A DNA stretch of 64,000 nucleotides, taken from NCBI GenBank assembly GCA_022579005.1, contig MU401458.1, positions 1 to 64,000 on the forward strand, read 5' to 3'. Under the pieces are notes generated by a model. The model was not told where the DNA came from. It made no database searches and saw only the letters and a list, made by a program, of their open reading frames with translations. This document shows positions 45,737-57,734 of the stretch, one piece after another (within the stretch, counting starts at the first letter, position 1; the number at the start of each line of letters is the position of its first letter). The position numbers and the translations under genes are program-made. The DNA comes from Poronia punctata. Its lineage: Eukaryota > Ascomycota > Sordariomycetes > Xylariales > Xylariaceae.

Positions 45737-46326
45737 ATGGTGAGTTACTCTCTTCCCTGGGTTTACCTAGCTCTTGCATACTAATTCTCCCAGCCGTCTA
45801 TATTAGGATCAAACTTCCACGAGAGGAAGCTCGTGAAGGTACGGTTTACAATATCTCCTATACCACCAAACCACTCTACAGGTTATACGATTCTTTACAC
45901 AACGATAAGCTACGATGGACACTGCCTACCTGAATTCCCCGAACAACTGGCGTTGGGTTGATTCCGAGAGATGGACTTGACGGGCCGTAAACTAATTATA
46001 CCGCGGAATGACAGAAAGCCCTCGAAAGCTTCTACGGCATCGGGCCCATGCTCTCTACGCGCATCATGGCAAAGTACACCATTCACCCACTGGCCCGTCT
46101 GGGCGGGATCCCGGCAAAGACAGTCACAGCCCTGACGGCCGAGCTATCGAACATGACTATCGAGGCCGACGCGCGCCGTATAGTCCAGGATAACATCCAG
46201 CGTCTACGTGACATGGGCACGTACCGCGGCCGTCGTCACGCTATGGGTCTGCCTGTTCGTGGCCAGCGCACACGTACACAGACCGAAACGGCCAGGAAGC
46301 TGAACAAACTGGAGCGCCATGGATGA
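45737..46326 (+). CDS. SWS2: Mitochondrial small-subunit ribosomal protein uS13m (Sws2)
   Basis: Three exons: 45737-45739 (the ATG alone), 45794-45838 and 46015-46326; 119 residues. The first intron (54 nt) begins directly after the start codon with GTGAGT. Exons 2 and 3 give PSILGSNFHERKLVK and KALESFYGIGPMLSTRIMAK, then the S13 signature near the end (NIQRLRDMGTYRGRRHAMGL, PVRGQRTRTQTETARKLNK). It sits at the head of the small subunit of the mitochondrial ribosome. No cleavable presequence is evident, as in other fungal Sws2 proteins. The ATG-only exon is required, because exon 2 has no other in-frame start and matches the family N-terminus. Confidence 0.92.
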
Positions 46327-47115
46327 GGAGGCACCGTGTGCAGGCGATATGGATAGACAGAAGGGGCCGGATTACGATGATGACGATGGAAACAAGCCTG
46401 GTTCTTGAGATGAATAGGCGATATATCCGAAACTGTCTCTAATACTACAAAGGAGACGTATTGCGCATCGAGAGCAGGAGGAAGAGGAAGAGGGAGAGGA
46501 AGAAGCATTGGGTCCGGCGTTACTGGAAAGTTTACGGTAAAAAAGCGTTCACCCACTCGAATCATCCGTTTGTTATTTTAGATGGGACGGTCTTGATTCC
46601 GATGTATACCATCAGATCTGGGGGTTACGCATCCCCCCATGTACAATACGAAAGATATCTACGTGTACAAATACCGAAACCAATACCACTGCTGGAGTTG
46701 TGTTGATATAAACTGTCGGTTGCTCGCTGCGATGAGAAACTATGTTACTATCAAACAGTTTCGGCGCACAAGTTGGGTTTGTTGTCTTGCCCCTATGACT
46801 ACTTTAAGGAGGTGGCATGCGACAACCCCTCTTGGGATAACAGTATTGCTTTTTGCCATACCACAGCCAATTGTACCGTGTCTAAAAACGATACCCCACA
46901 TCTACTCGTACATATAAAGGCCAGACCCCGCGATATTGTAACTCGAATGGCACGCTTAATTCAGCACTACTCGTAGACGTATGTACGAGTAAAAGGTAGA
47001 TGATAAAATCATGGGCGTGTAGTCTACTTATGCTGTCTAAGACTATAAGTACAGTCAGTCACTGTATGACATCGAGCTTGCACGTGGGCTGAATAGCAAT
47101 TTAGGTTGCCTCGAA
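46327..47115. other. Convergent 3' region
   Basis: Between SWS2 (+) and the dipeptidase (-). Octamers at 46913, 46968 and 46984. No frame supported. Confidence 0.65.
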
Positions 47116-48679
47116 TCAGATCAAGCTCGGTAGATCATCCTCGAGGACCGGCTCTCCATTGGCTTGCAGCTTAGCCGCAACCTTCTCAACTGCTTCCCAG
47201 ACGCGCAGAATGTTTCCGCCGACAATCCTGGACGCGTCGTGGTCCGAAACACCGCGGCGCAGGAGCTCGGCAATGAGATCGGGGTACTTGGACACATCCT
47301 CAAGGCCTTCTGGCGTGGAGCCAATACCGTCAAAGTCGCTGCCAAGGCCGACATACTCGTACCCGATCTTGTCTCCGATGTACGTGATGTGGTCAGCGAC
47401 ATGCGACAGCGTGTTATTAGCCGGGTAGAAATCCGGGATGCCATTCGTGCTGTTGCCGTTGTCTACACAACTGACAAAGTCGGGCGCAAAGTTCACTACG
47501 CTGTATATTTAGTACAGTACTCGGCGTAGATGGCGAGTGAAAGGGATGCTCATCAAAAAAGAAACTCACCCATGACGATGGAATCGCGCTTCTTCACGAG
47601 CTCGAGCACGTGGTCCGGCACGTTTCGGGGATGCGGGCACAGTGCGTATGCCGAACTGTGGCTGAACATGACAGGCGCCTTGCTGCCAGCCCATCCGTCC
47701 TCCTCCTCGCTACCGCCGAGTATATCGGTCATCGTGTCGGCGCTCGTGTGGGCCAGGTCGACGATCAAGCCGATGCGGTTCATCTCGTTGACAAGCTTGC
47801 GGCCCTGGGGAGAGACACCTTTCCAGTACGGCGGCGCCTTCCGGAGCGGGTCCTCCAGGAGTGCCGAGTCGGCATAGATGTTGCCGCAGTTGTGCGTGAG
47901 GGTCACGTAGCGGGCCCCTGCGGCATGGAATCGCCGCAGGTTGGCGACCGAGTTGCCGATCTGGTGCAGACCCTCAACCCCGAGCGGCGAGACCAGCTTA
48001 CCGTCCTTGAAGGCTGCCCTGGCGGACTTGCTGTCCAAGGAGCCGGAAAACTCGCCCGGGTAAGCGGCTTGTAGCCGTTCCATCACATCTATCTGTTGCA
48101 GTGTGGCTTGGACACCTTGAGAATAACATGTGAGCGGTCTAGTCAGTCAACAGGCTAGAGAGATTACTTACTACCGGCATAGTTTTCGTCAGACCAGTCC
48201 GAGCCATTGGCCGGACAGGGTACGTAAACACTCCAAAAGGCGCCACCGTTCTGCCCCTCCCTGAGTCTGGGAAGATCGGTGTGGAGCTCCAGGCCTCCAT
48301 CTACGAAGGGCTCCGTGAAGTTCTCGTAGTAAATGTGATTGTTGTACTTCATCCGTATGAAGTAGGCAAAATCATTGTGGCCGTCTGAGTTACAAGGTCA
48401 GCACAAATTCATGATGAGCATTCCCTGAACTCCTAGATGGAAGGAACATCACGGACCTATCAATGGCGTCTTGGACAGAATATCCTCGACTCTCTTTTCG
48501 ATGGATTTTGAAGCCGAACGACGGGATTTGAGGCTTAACGGACGATAACAGGGTGATTTCGGATGAAGCAATGCGCCAGCAATCGTTGCAATGACTACCA
48601 AGAACACGAAAGGTTTTACGAATGACCTCCGGGGACGAGGCTCCTCGGTGACCTTGTCATGGTAAGCTTCCTTTGACAT
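47116..48679 (-). CDS. Membrane-anchored M19 (renal-type) dipeptidase
   Basis: Four exons on the minus strand (48457-48679, 48172-48384, 47570-48115, 47116-47495) give 453 residues. Residues ~20-42 form an N-terminal membrane anchor ([19 protein letters not shown]), so a type II protein with the enzyme outside the cytosol is likely. Peptidase M19 features: [11 protein letters not shown] (His-x-Asp zinc ligands), the EGLHQIGNS glutamate region, [22 protein letters not shown] and [18 protein letters not shown] with the remaining His ligands, and [10 protein letters not shown]. It hydrolyses dipeptides and possibly cysteinyl-glycine conjugates; the substrate is unknown, and there is no secondary-metabolite cluster beside it. 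The end of exon 2 has overlapping donors (GTAGTAAGT) three bases apart; both keep the frame, and GTAAGT was chosen. Confidence 0.93.
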
Positions 48680-50531
48680 TATGAAGAAGTAAAGACGACT
48701 GGGGTCTCTACTCTTCTTGTTTCTTTGCTTTCGCCTGGGTTGTCCTGGTGTCAAGGTATACAGGAATCTGTTTGCTTATATACTACATGTAGGTATGTAC
48801 AAGGAAAACCCCAAGCCGAAGAGATTAGCCAGAGCAAGACTTCCCTTGATCGTCCAAAGAGGGGTTCACGGTGGTGCTGCTCGATAAGGAGATGGAGTCA
48901 AACAGGATCGGTTGCCGAGCGATATGCGCTTTATAAGCACTTGGGCTTACGTACCTACCTATCTCGAACAGAAATAATACAACTGCATGTTAACTCCAAT
49001 CTGTTATCCTGCATATTTTACCCTACACCTATGTATAATGGAAAATCCCCCATACGAGAGCTTTGGAAGATTATCGTGGTCTTGGTGGTCTTGATGTAAC
49101 GAATGCGGTGCTGCAAATGGAACTTCATTACCGGTACCTACATGACTGTTGCGACTAGTATTACGAGTAGGTATAATATAAGCCGGAGCCCGACCAATTG
49201 TGCACATGAAGATATCTACCAATAGTAGGTAATTACTCGTAGAGGCGCTAGAGGAAGTCGGGACCCGGGCAAGACCGATGCCACTAAAACTACTTACTCG
49301 TAGTGTCTTAGGTTTGGTCCCTTGTAAAGCTCAATGCACTTATCATTTTCTTTAATTAAGAAGGTTGTTATTATATTCATTGATATATGTTAGAGTGGTC
49401 ATCACGAGTTGTACTCGTATATACTTGAATATCTGCTTGAACTCGTCATTTAGATGTACGGAATACTGCGATGGCTGGCGCCACGGATGCAACCCCCTTA
49501 AACTAGCTGGTTCTAATAGCTTGTCAAGCCTGAAAGTCACTCCAAGAGGCTGGAGATTTTATTAACCAAAACAAACCTATCAACACATGCGTGTACCTAC
49601 GAGTAGATACTTTTCAAGAATGCTGCAGGGTTTGAACATGAAACACATAGTCCAGGTACTTAATCCACGGTCCTACTAGATACACTAGTTACAGCCTTAT
49701 TACTAGGTACAATATGATTGCTTCTTGGACTGACTTGGGCCGACCAGTCGGGAAGGTTTTTATCAGTACCTATTCTGTGTAATTATAGTACTCGTAGACA
49801 CTACTAATTTTGATGGCGAATTACATCGCTCAGCTAAAGCAAGTGCACTACGGCGGCACGGCGGCTAGCCTCTTCATGTGGCCCCTTGGAACGTCACTTG
49901 CCCAATTACTTTACCGGCTCCACTGTGTTATTCCTTGGCCCGTCAGCCTGGAATCCTGCAGTATTTCTACCAACGTCCAAAGCTGGAGATGGTCGAAACA
50001 GCTGTACACAGACAATACGGACAATACGCCAGCCAGGAATTGCTGCTTTGTTTTTCTCTTCTCTTTTTCTACCCTCATTCCATTGTCGTCGCCAAGTAGC
50101 CGGACACAGCTACCGTACTTTCGATTTTTGATTTCCCTGAACCAACGAGTTACCTGCCAACCGACTAGGTACTGCCCTGCTTCCTTTGTCAGGCGACAAT
50201 CCATTATTCTTGCATTTGGGTACAGCTGTGCCCCCTTGTCATTTTACATTCGGTAAACGAGTTACGATTTCATCCGCAACGAGAGACGCCAATACCGCAG
50301 CAACGCGTCCAACTCCGAGCTTGACTTCTCTTGCTTCGAATTACCACTAATTTCCGACTGCGCTATCTGTCGCATGCTATTGTACCACGTCACCACATCA
50401 ACGCCAGTCGCTGTCGTGTTCCTCCCGCCGAGTCCCGACTTCGGTTAATTTCTTCGCCATTCGCACACATCCAGCCCGCGCTCGGCCGCGTGACGAAATA
50501 CTGGACAATACTGAGGTCTCATACCGTTGCG
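48680..50531. other. Divergent promoter region dipeptidase / RGD2
   Basis: 1.85 kb with six TACTCGTA/TACGAGTA octamers between 49162 and 49796, the second dense cluster. A 148-codon frame at 49810-50256 begins at a non-ATG codon, overlaps frames on the other strand and has no family resemblance; it is probably RGD2 upstream sequence. Confidence 0.6.
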
Positions 50532-53307
50532 ATGCCCGGTTTCGCAGATTCCTTCTGGACGCCTGACTATGCTGCAGGTGAGGGTTCTTCCAAAACCTCC
50601 TCCCATGCTTCTCCTCAGGCCGCGTGGCTGACGTGACAACGAAAGGACTGGGTGTCCTGTTTAGCAAGCTGCAACAAGGCGTGCAGGAGAACCGACAGAT
50701 ATTAACGATAGCTCGCATGAGAGCCGAGGCCGAGGAGGTCTATGGCCAACGTCTTGGGGACATCGCCCCGACAGCTGATAAGCTCGCCGGTGGGTTTGCG
50801 CGTGACGACGGCGCCAGCGTGCGCAAAGTACGTACCTACGTCAACGTTCCGGTTAGACTATGGGAGAAAGTGCCAGGAACTGACTTGTGATCACTTGGCT
50901 TAGGCATATGATGGTGTGCGCACCGAGATGGAAGTCGCTTCACGAAGCCACAAAAAGATCGCCCAGAGCATTAGAGACCTTGTCGTCAACCCCTTTTCGC
51001 GCTGGTGTGACCAGCACGAATCTCGCATTCAAGACTCCCAAGACGACCTCCAGACTCGGATCAAGACGCACGACCGTCAGGCCGAGATTGTGAAGAAGCT
51101 ACGGAGTAACTACTTCAATAAGTGTCGCTTAGCCGAGGACATTGAGGAGGAGAACAAACTCGCGTTTCAGGATCCCGAGTCGAGCCCCAAAGTCGGCAAC
51201 CAAAATATCCCCGAGATCAAGGTTTCTCCGCAAAAGGAAGAGGAGGAAGATGAAGTCTACGAGATAGGAGACGAGACGTACCAGCCGGAACAGGTCAAGA
51301 AAATACTCTCGCACATGATGAACACGATCAAAATGGGAGAGACCAAAGTCCCTATTCTCGGCACGTATCCCAACACCTCGTGCGGCTCCGACATCGTCGA
51401 GTATCTGCAGAGACACATGGGCTCCAGCAGTGTCAGCTACGCCGAACGGATCGGTCAAGATCTTGCCTCGAATGGCTTTCTCCGCCTTGTCGGCAACGTT
51501 GGCAATAACTTCGCCAACAGCTCGAAGCTCTTCTATCAGTGGCGTCCCAAGGCCTTTCAGATGGCTGGGCTCCCGGAGAAGAAAACCGGGGTGTCACGGA
51601 CATTCTCGATGCCCACGTCCCCCGACGGTTCCGAATCGCCCGTTGTCGGTGCCGTGAGCGAGTACCTGTCTAACTGGAATGTCCTCAACAACCAGCATCC
51701 CAACGAGACGCAACCAGAGCGCATGCGCCGTGAAGCAAGAGAAGCGGACGAGAAGTACAAGGCCGGTGTAAAGAGGCTTGATGAGCTACGCTGTGACCTG
51801 GAGGAAGCCATAATTGTCCACCTTCGCTTCCTCGAGCGCTGCGAGTTGGACAGATTAAAGGCCATCAAGACGGTTGTGCTTGATTTCTCGGGCGCCATTG
51901 CCAACGTGATCCCAAGTCTCCGGGCCACGATGGACAACCTGGAGCTGTATCACGAGACGATCCAGCCCACTGGTGATTTGCGCTACCTTCTGGAGAACTA
52001 CCGGACTGGAAGGTTTTCGCCCAAAGTGGTCACGTATGAGAACTACTATAACAAGGTAGACGAACAGACATTCGGCGTGGACCTCGAAGCTCGTGCGAGG
52101 GCCGACAAGAAGCGCGTGCCCGTTATCGTCACGACCTTGCTCACATATCTAGACCATCACTACCCCGACCTGGAAGGAGACGAGGCCCGGCGCGGAATAT
52201 GGCTTGCAGATGTGCAGCTGAGCCAAGTCCATAAACTCCGGGCCAAGATAAATAACGGCAAGCCCTTTACTCCGGAGACCCTGGCAGAGTTTGACGTCCC
52301 TACTGTCGCTCACGTGCTGAAACTATATCTCTTGGAGTTACCAGGTATGCTTGGTTTTTTTTTCTTTCTTAGTTGCTCTTGGTGCACTCAACTGGCTGAT
52401 GGCTAACATCTGGGCTATTATAGATTCATTGGTTTCCTCACATGTGTATGAAATCATTAGGACCATCTACAACACGCCAGCAGCGGAAAACACAGATGAG
52501 GCTCGCGTTGCTGTCCTGCAGCAAACCCTGTCACAGTTGCGGTTAACCAATATCGCAACACTCGACGCCTTTATGAATCATTTTACGAGATTGATAGATT
52601 TGACTTCGGCAGATGAGGAATATGTGCAAAACCTGGCAACTATACTGGCGCCTTGTATTCTGAGGCCCAAGACGGAAACCTCGTTGACGATGGAGGAGAA
52701 GCATGCCTCCCGACTTATCCGCGATTTGTTCGCTCATAAGAGCGCCATCTTCGGCGAGCTAAAGCGCATGTCGAGCCTGTCCCACTCGGGCTCTGTCACT
52801 AGCCGCCCACGTGCCATAAGCACGGACGAGAGCAATAGGAGAGCTCACATGGAAGAGCGACAACGTGCGCTGTTAGAGAAGGCCGGCCCGCGCGGACGTG
52901 GCACAAGTCCGGCACCCAGTCCCCGTGGTCACAGGCGCGACCGTAGTACCGGTGGTCCGGAGACGCGCTTCCCCATCGCCAGCCCGACGTCCTCAAACGA
53001 ACGCCATCGCAGCAGTCTCGGAGGCTCGCTCAAGAGGCAGAGTCTCGAAGTTCCTGACGGAGCTGGTCTACCGCCTACGGAAGTGAACGGTGGCGCGAAT
53101 GGTGACTCTCCCAAACACGACGGCGACGGGCCTCTTTCCAAACGAGATAGTTTAAACCGTAGCGGTGCGCGGTTCGTGGGAGGACGTCGGGTGACGCAAG
53201 GAAGCACCCCTTCTACACCCAAGAACGGTTCGATCGATGCTGGGCCGACAGGGACGCTGACTCCGGATCGAGGCGTCACCCTCGTTGACGCGCCGATGCA
53301 CGATTAG
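50532..53307 (+). CDS. RGD2: F-BAR/DEP/RhoGAP protein (Rgd2-like), arginine finger absent
   Basis: Four exons (50532-50577, 50646-50827, 50904-52344, 52424-53307) give 850 residues. An F-BAR region starts SFWTPDYAAGLGVLFSKLQQ and is interrupted by a DEP domain (~208-290, SDIVEYLQRHMGSSSVSYAE), resuming to ~435; RhoGAP follows at ~465-670 (TFGVDLEARARADKKRVPV, LKLYLLELPDSLVS, NLATILAPCILRP), then a disordered Ser/Pro/Arg tail. The order matches yeast Rgd2, a GAP for Cdc42/Rho5 at membranes. Where RhoGAPs have GIFRxSG, this protein has GIWLADV (~residue 507), so the catalytic Arg is missing. Intron 1 has two in-frame acceptors 27 nt apart (50618 and 50645); the second was chosen since it gives the family sequence YAAGLGVLF. 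Confidence 0.9.
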
Positions 53308-54277
53308 TAGCCGTTCATTATACGCGTCCAACTGCATGGCATGGAAAATAAGCATCGCGCAAGATGGAGACTTGCATATACCAAACCAAAGACCCTCGAA
53401 ACGGTCGAGTTAAATGTCTGGTACTCACTACCAAGGACATGGGAGCATACATGGCATACGAATGCGGTAATACCTGCCGTATTATGACCAGGTGTAGGAA
53501 TGTTACCTATTCGATTAAAATCCGTGATAGCCTCCACCTTTTTTGTTATTGATATACCGTTGACAGGCAACCTGTTAACCGAGTAACTTTTATTCCTGCT
53601 GCTACCATCGATAGAAGAAGCCCATGACATTCACATTATTTTTTATATAAAAGAATACAGACAGACGTCCCTCAGTTCGAAGAGAGGAGAAGAGAAGGAA
53701 AGGAAAGGAAACGATAAGCGAGGCGGCATTAGTTATGGGGGTTTTTTTTTTCATTGGTCGGAAAATTATATGTTGGGTCGTCGTTGTTGTTGTACACGTA
53801 TGTACGTGTATAGAATACGTCTGTACTGTACCACACAGTTATATGTATACATAGTAACCTAACCTACGCTTTCACGAAGCAAAATGGAAACTTCCCTTGA
53901 ATTTTTAACATTCTTGCCTTTTGTACATATTATTATATGGACATAGTAACTTCCAAACTATTTCATTCATATAAAGTAAAAGTACCTGGATTCATAGTTC
54001 CATATGATGAGAAATGCTGTATTTGTTAAACCAAACATACATTATGTAGAAATTAGGGGCCCAACAAACCCCCTATATCATGCTATTCGACATTGCACGA
54101 GGTCTGAGAATGATTGCGCATCCTATAATGAGCGAAACACTCATGACTAATACACGATAGATAACACAAGGTAACATCTAGTATTAGAATAGGAGGTTAT
54201 TGTATCAATATCTATCTAACCTGAACCATTCGAAACCTGAGCCACGTGCTCACAGAGTACAAAACTACGCATGCCAG
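53308..54277. other. Convergent 3' region
   Basis: Between RGD2 (+) and APL5 (-). Includes AG-rich and T-run stretches near 53680-53750. No frame supported. Confidence 0.65.
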
Positions 54278-57200
54278 CTATGCTACCTCTTCGGCGTCAG
54301 CTGACGACGGCCTTTCTTTTTTCCTCTTGGGCTTGACAGATGGTGTTTGTTCCAATCCCACGTCTGCGGCTGCCGAACCCCCGTCAGCCCCCGCAATCTT
54401 GTCCTTCTTCTTTTTCTTCTTCACCTTCTTCACGCCGTCGGCACTATCGTCTATTGTGCCCTCTGCGTCTCCGGCGGTAACAGGTTTCTTCTTCTTCGTC
54501 TTGGTTGCCGGCTTCTTCTTCTTGACCACGGTGCCGGCGGCGTCGACGCCCTGCGCCACTTGGATCCGCTCATTTGCACGCTGCATTTCGAGCCGCAAGC
54601 GCTCGACTTCTTTTACGGCCTGGGCCATCTCTGCTTCTTCCCGCTGCTGGGCGTCCGGGTCATAGGCACCACTTCCCGCGTCACCCTCGAGTGGCAAGCT
54701 GCTGATGACGGTAGAATCGACACCGAGGAGGGACTGCTTCAGCCGTCTGGCGCGTGCGGCTTTAGAAGCAAGAGTCCCCGAATCGTTTTCCGAGTCGTTC
54801 CTGGGCGTGCTCTGGCCGCTACCCCCGAGGTTCTCGTCCGCGGCAACGACAACTTTTTGCCGTGGTCGCGGCCGGGGGGATCTCGACTGCTTGGTAGGAC
54901 CATGGCCCACACTTAGCTTGTCGATGTTCAGCTCCATGATGGGGATCGAGTCCACGTCGAGATCAGGCCCGTTGGAGTTTTGTAGAATATTGTGTATCGG
55001 GGTCGATGACCTTTGTACAGAGCTGCTGTCTTGGATGTAAAATGGGTCATCCCGGTTTTTCTCCAGTCGTTCCACTTTTCGCCTCGCGAGGATGTCCGCA
55101 TCAAGATACGACTCCTCGGATGGTTGTTGATAAGATTGACCGACGGGAGTGCTACGCTCTTCGGCCAGGCGTGCTAATGCAGGTTCAGAGGAAACGCTGG
55201 TTGCAGCTGGACGTTGGTAATAGTACGCGTCGAACTCGTCGGCCTCATCAGCCGGAATCGACGTCATGGACTCGGCGGATGCTAGCAAGGTGTTCAGATT
55301 CGCGTTGATAGGCTCATCCAGATCCAGATCTTCAGGCAGCGGCACGTTTTTCTGTGCACCTACGGCGACTGATTTCAACTCCCAGCCGGAAAACAGCGAG
55401 GGGATCGCCTGCGTAAGAAGGAGGGGCGTTTCCTGATACAAGTCGGGCGAGTCTTCCGAGTCGGCCGGTGCGGATACAGCCTCTGTCGTCAACTTTAAGA
55501 GCTCGGTAAATTCCACTGCACGCTCCTGCACTTCCAAGTTTGGATGCAACGTAAGGGCCTCTAAAGCGTGGACGACGCGAGCGATTAAAAGAAGTATTTT
55601 GGTTTTATGTTCGGTACTCCAAACCGTCTGTGGGTTCCCAGCGATTGGTGAAAACACCTTGACGGCCGCCTGAATGCTGGCGGCCAGTGGTTCGGCCAAG
55701 GCAATTCTGGGAATCAGTTGGAGTAAGAGACCTAGGGTTTCTTCCGGTGCTTCCAACTCTGATGCATACTCCCCTACGACCCAGGCGACCGGTCCCAACG
55801 CTCCAGAGTTGATGGAGTGACCTCTCAGTGCGTCTTTCCCGAGCTGCCTGCATATGACCTCAGCCGCTTGCAAGCAGGCTGGACGTATGGCCTGGACCTT
55901 GACGGCCACGTTTCTCAACTCATTGCCAATCTTCTCGGATACGTCGCTAGGACCAAACCTTCCAGAGGTCGCAAAAGTTTCACCATCGTTTGCCCTCTTC
56001 GGCTGGGGCGCGATGCGTACGAGTTGGGTGAGTATGTCGATATACCATTCAAAATCGGTTAGATGAGCGTAGTTACTCTGAGAGCACATATTCAAGATCC
56101 GATCAATCACGTCAATGATGTAGTCATCCGGAAGAGGGGGTGACTGTTCGGATGCTTTTTGGGTCGTGCTGATGGTCCTCTCCAGGTCGTCGTCGTCTGA
56201 GTTGCCCAGGCTGGAATTTGCTTGAGTTGCTTCGTTTCTCTGATCCGTTGTCGAGGAAAGCTTCAGCTGTCGCATTAGCCGGCTGACTATGGAGACCAGA
56301 TTATCGCTGCTGACCATGCCCTGGACTAGATCTAGGGCCTTGATACGGATAGAAATATCTGCGCTGTCGATACACTCCAGAATGACGTCTTCTTGTTGGG
56401 CAACAAGCCACGGGTGCGTGTCGACGATTTTATTAAAAGCAAGGAGGGCAACATATTTCACTATAAACGAGGGTGTTAGTTTAGTTCATGCCATTTTCCC
56501 GTCCTAGGCTTGGACACGTCGAGCTCCTGGGCACAACTCACAGTTGGGATCTCCGTCAACCATTACCATACTCCGCAGCTTGTCCACGCAAAGCGAGGCA
56601 ATCTCTTCTTTCCCAGAAGTGTCGTCTCCGCTTCCCAATATGCCGCCCTGTATGATTCCGTTGATACATTCGTACAACAGAGACATGGCAGGGGTCGTCT
56701 GGATAATCTCCGTCAATGGCGGTAACAGCTTCCGGACAAGTCTAGGTTCTAAAGGCGTGAGAGTAGCAAACTTCTGGGTGTCAGTCAAGACGGAGAGTAG
56801 GCGGAGCGAGCCGAGAAGGCAACAAGAGTAGCCATACCAACTTGATCAACTTTATAGCCATCCAGTTATTCCCACTATCGACGAGTAGTTCAAATAGTCT
56901 TGGTGCCAGGGAGAGGAAGTCTTGTGGCCGACGCCAGCCTAACTCGCAAATAACGTTGATAATCGCAGCTGTCACACTGGAATCTTCCGCCCGGTCCATC
57001 AACCTCTCCTTGATCTTGGGCCATGCTGCTCGTAGCGTTTCGGGATATACCAAGGCAAGTCTGTATAGGGTAACGACCGTCTTCTTCCGGATGGCGGGAT
57101 TGGTGTGGCTAAGACGAGGTAGGAGGTCCTGGAGTACCGAGAGCGCAAGGGAAGGTGTGATGACATGCGGGAGGGTAACGATCGGGAGGGAGATGGTCGT

Positions 57201-57734
57201 TGTCGATGGCGCTGTCAGATCCTGTGGCCGCATTAGCACTACCGCATTCCCAGGCTGACCCAACAAAGGATGGAGACATGGTTACCTTCTTGAGAAGGTT
57301 CGTGGCTAACATCAATACTTCCGTGTCTGGCCTAAAGCTCTGGATCGCACCAAGATATCCGACTCGCTTCTGGTGGTATTTGGGGGATGCCATGACCTCA
57401 AGCACGTTGAACGATGCCCAGGACATGTCATGGCCGAACATCTCCAAGTATATCAGCTTCAACAGAGCAGTGGCCTTTAGGTCTGCGCAAAGTAGGAGCC
57501 TTCCATCAGCATACGAGTCCGTAGTTTGGTTAGAGAAGCGAGTTCTGACCCAGGTCCTGGCTGCGAATTTCGGAGCGGCATTCTTTCAAACAGTTTTGTA
57601 TATACTCTTTCTCGTTCCCCTTGTGACTTCTCAACCCCCTAATGAGGTCGGAGATTGACTTTTCAAACCTGCCGCCGCGTCAGAAATCCAGCCCATATAT
57701 CCGGTTGGTGAAGGGCGCAACTGAGAACATACAT
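54278..57734 (-). CDS. APL5: AP-3 complex subunit delta
   Basis: Seven exons on the minus strand: 57733-57734 (AT of the start codon), 57550-57668, 57286-57482, 56838-57221, 56542-56770, 54278-56460; the list shows six joined pieces after the first two bases count as exon 1, total 1037 residues. The start codon is split AT|G by a 64-nt intron with a perfect GTATGT donor, giving MFEKSISDLIRGLRSHKG, the family N-terminus. The adaptin helical repeat region follows (LIYLEMFGHDMSWASFNVLE, FATLTPLEPRLVRKLLPP, KYVALLAFNKIVDTHPWL), then an acidic hinge and a Lys-rich tail (KKKKKPATKTKKKK). AP-3 carries cargo from the Golgi/endosome to the vacuole. At 56774/56771 there are tandem acceptors (CAGAAG) differing by one Lys codon; the family favours the second. 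Confidence 0.93.

Noticed and set aside
49810..50256. 148-codon frame upstream of RGD2
   Set aside because: Begins at a non-ATG codon, overlaps frames on both strands and lacks any domain.
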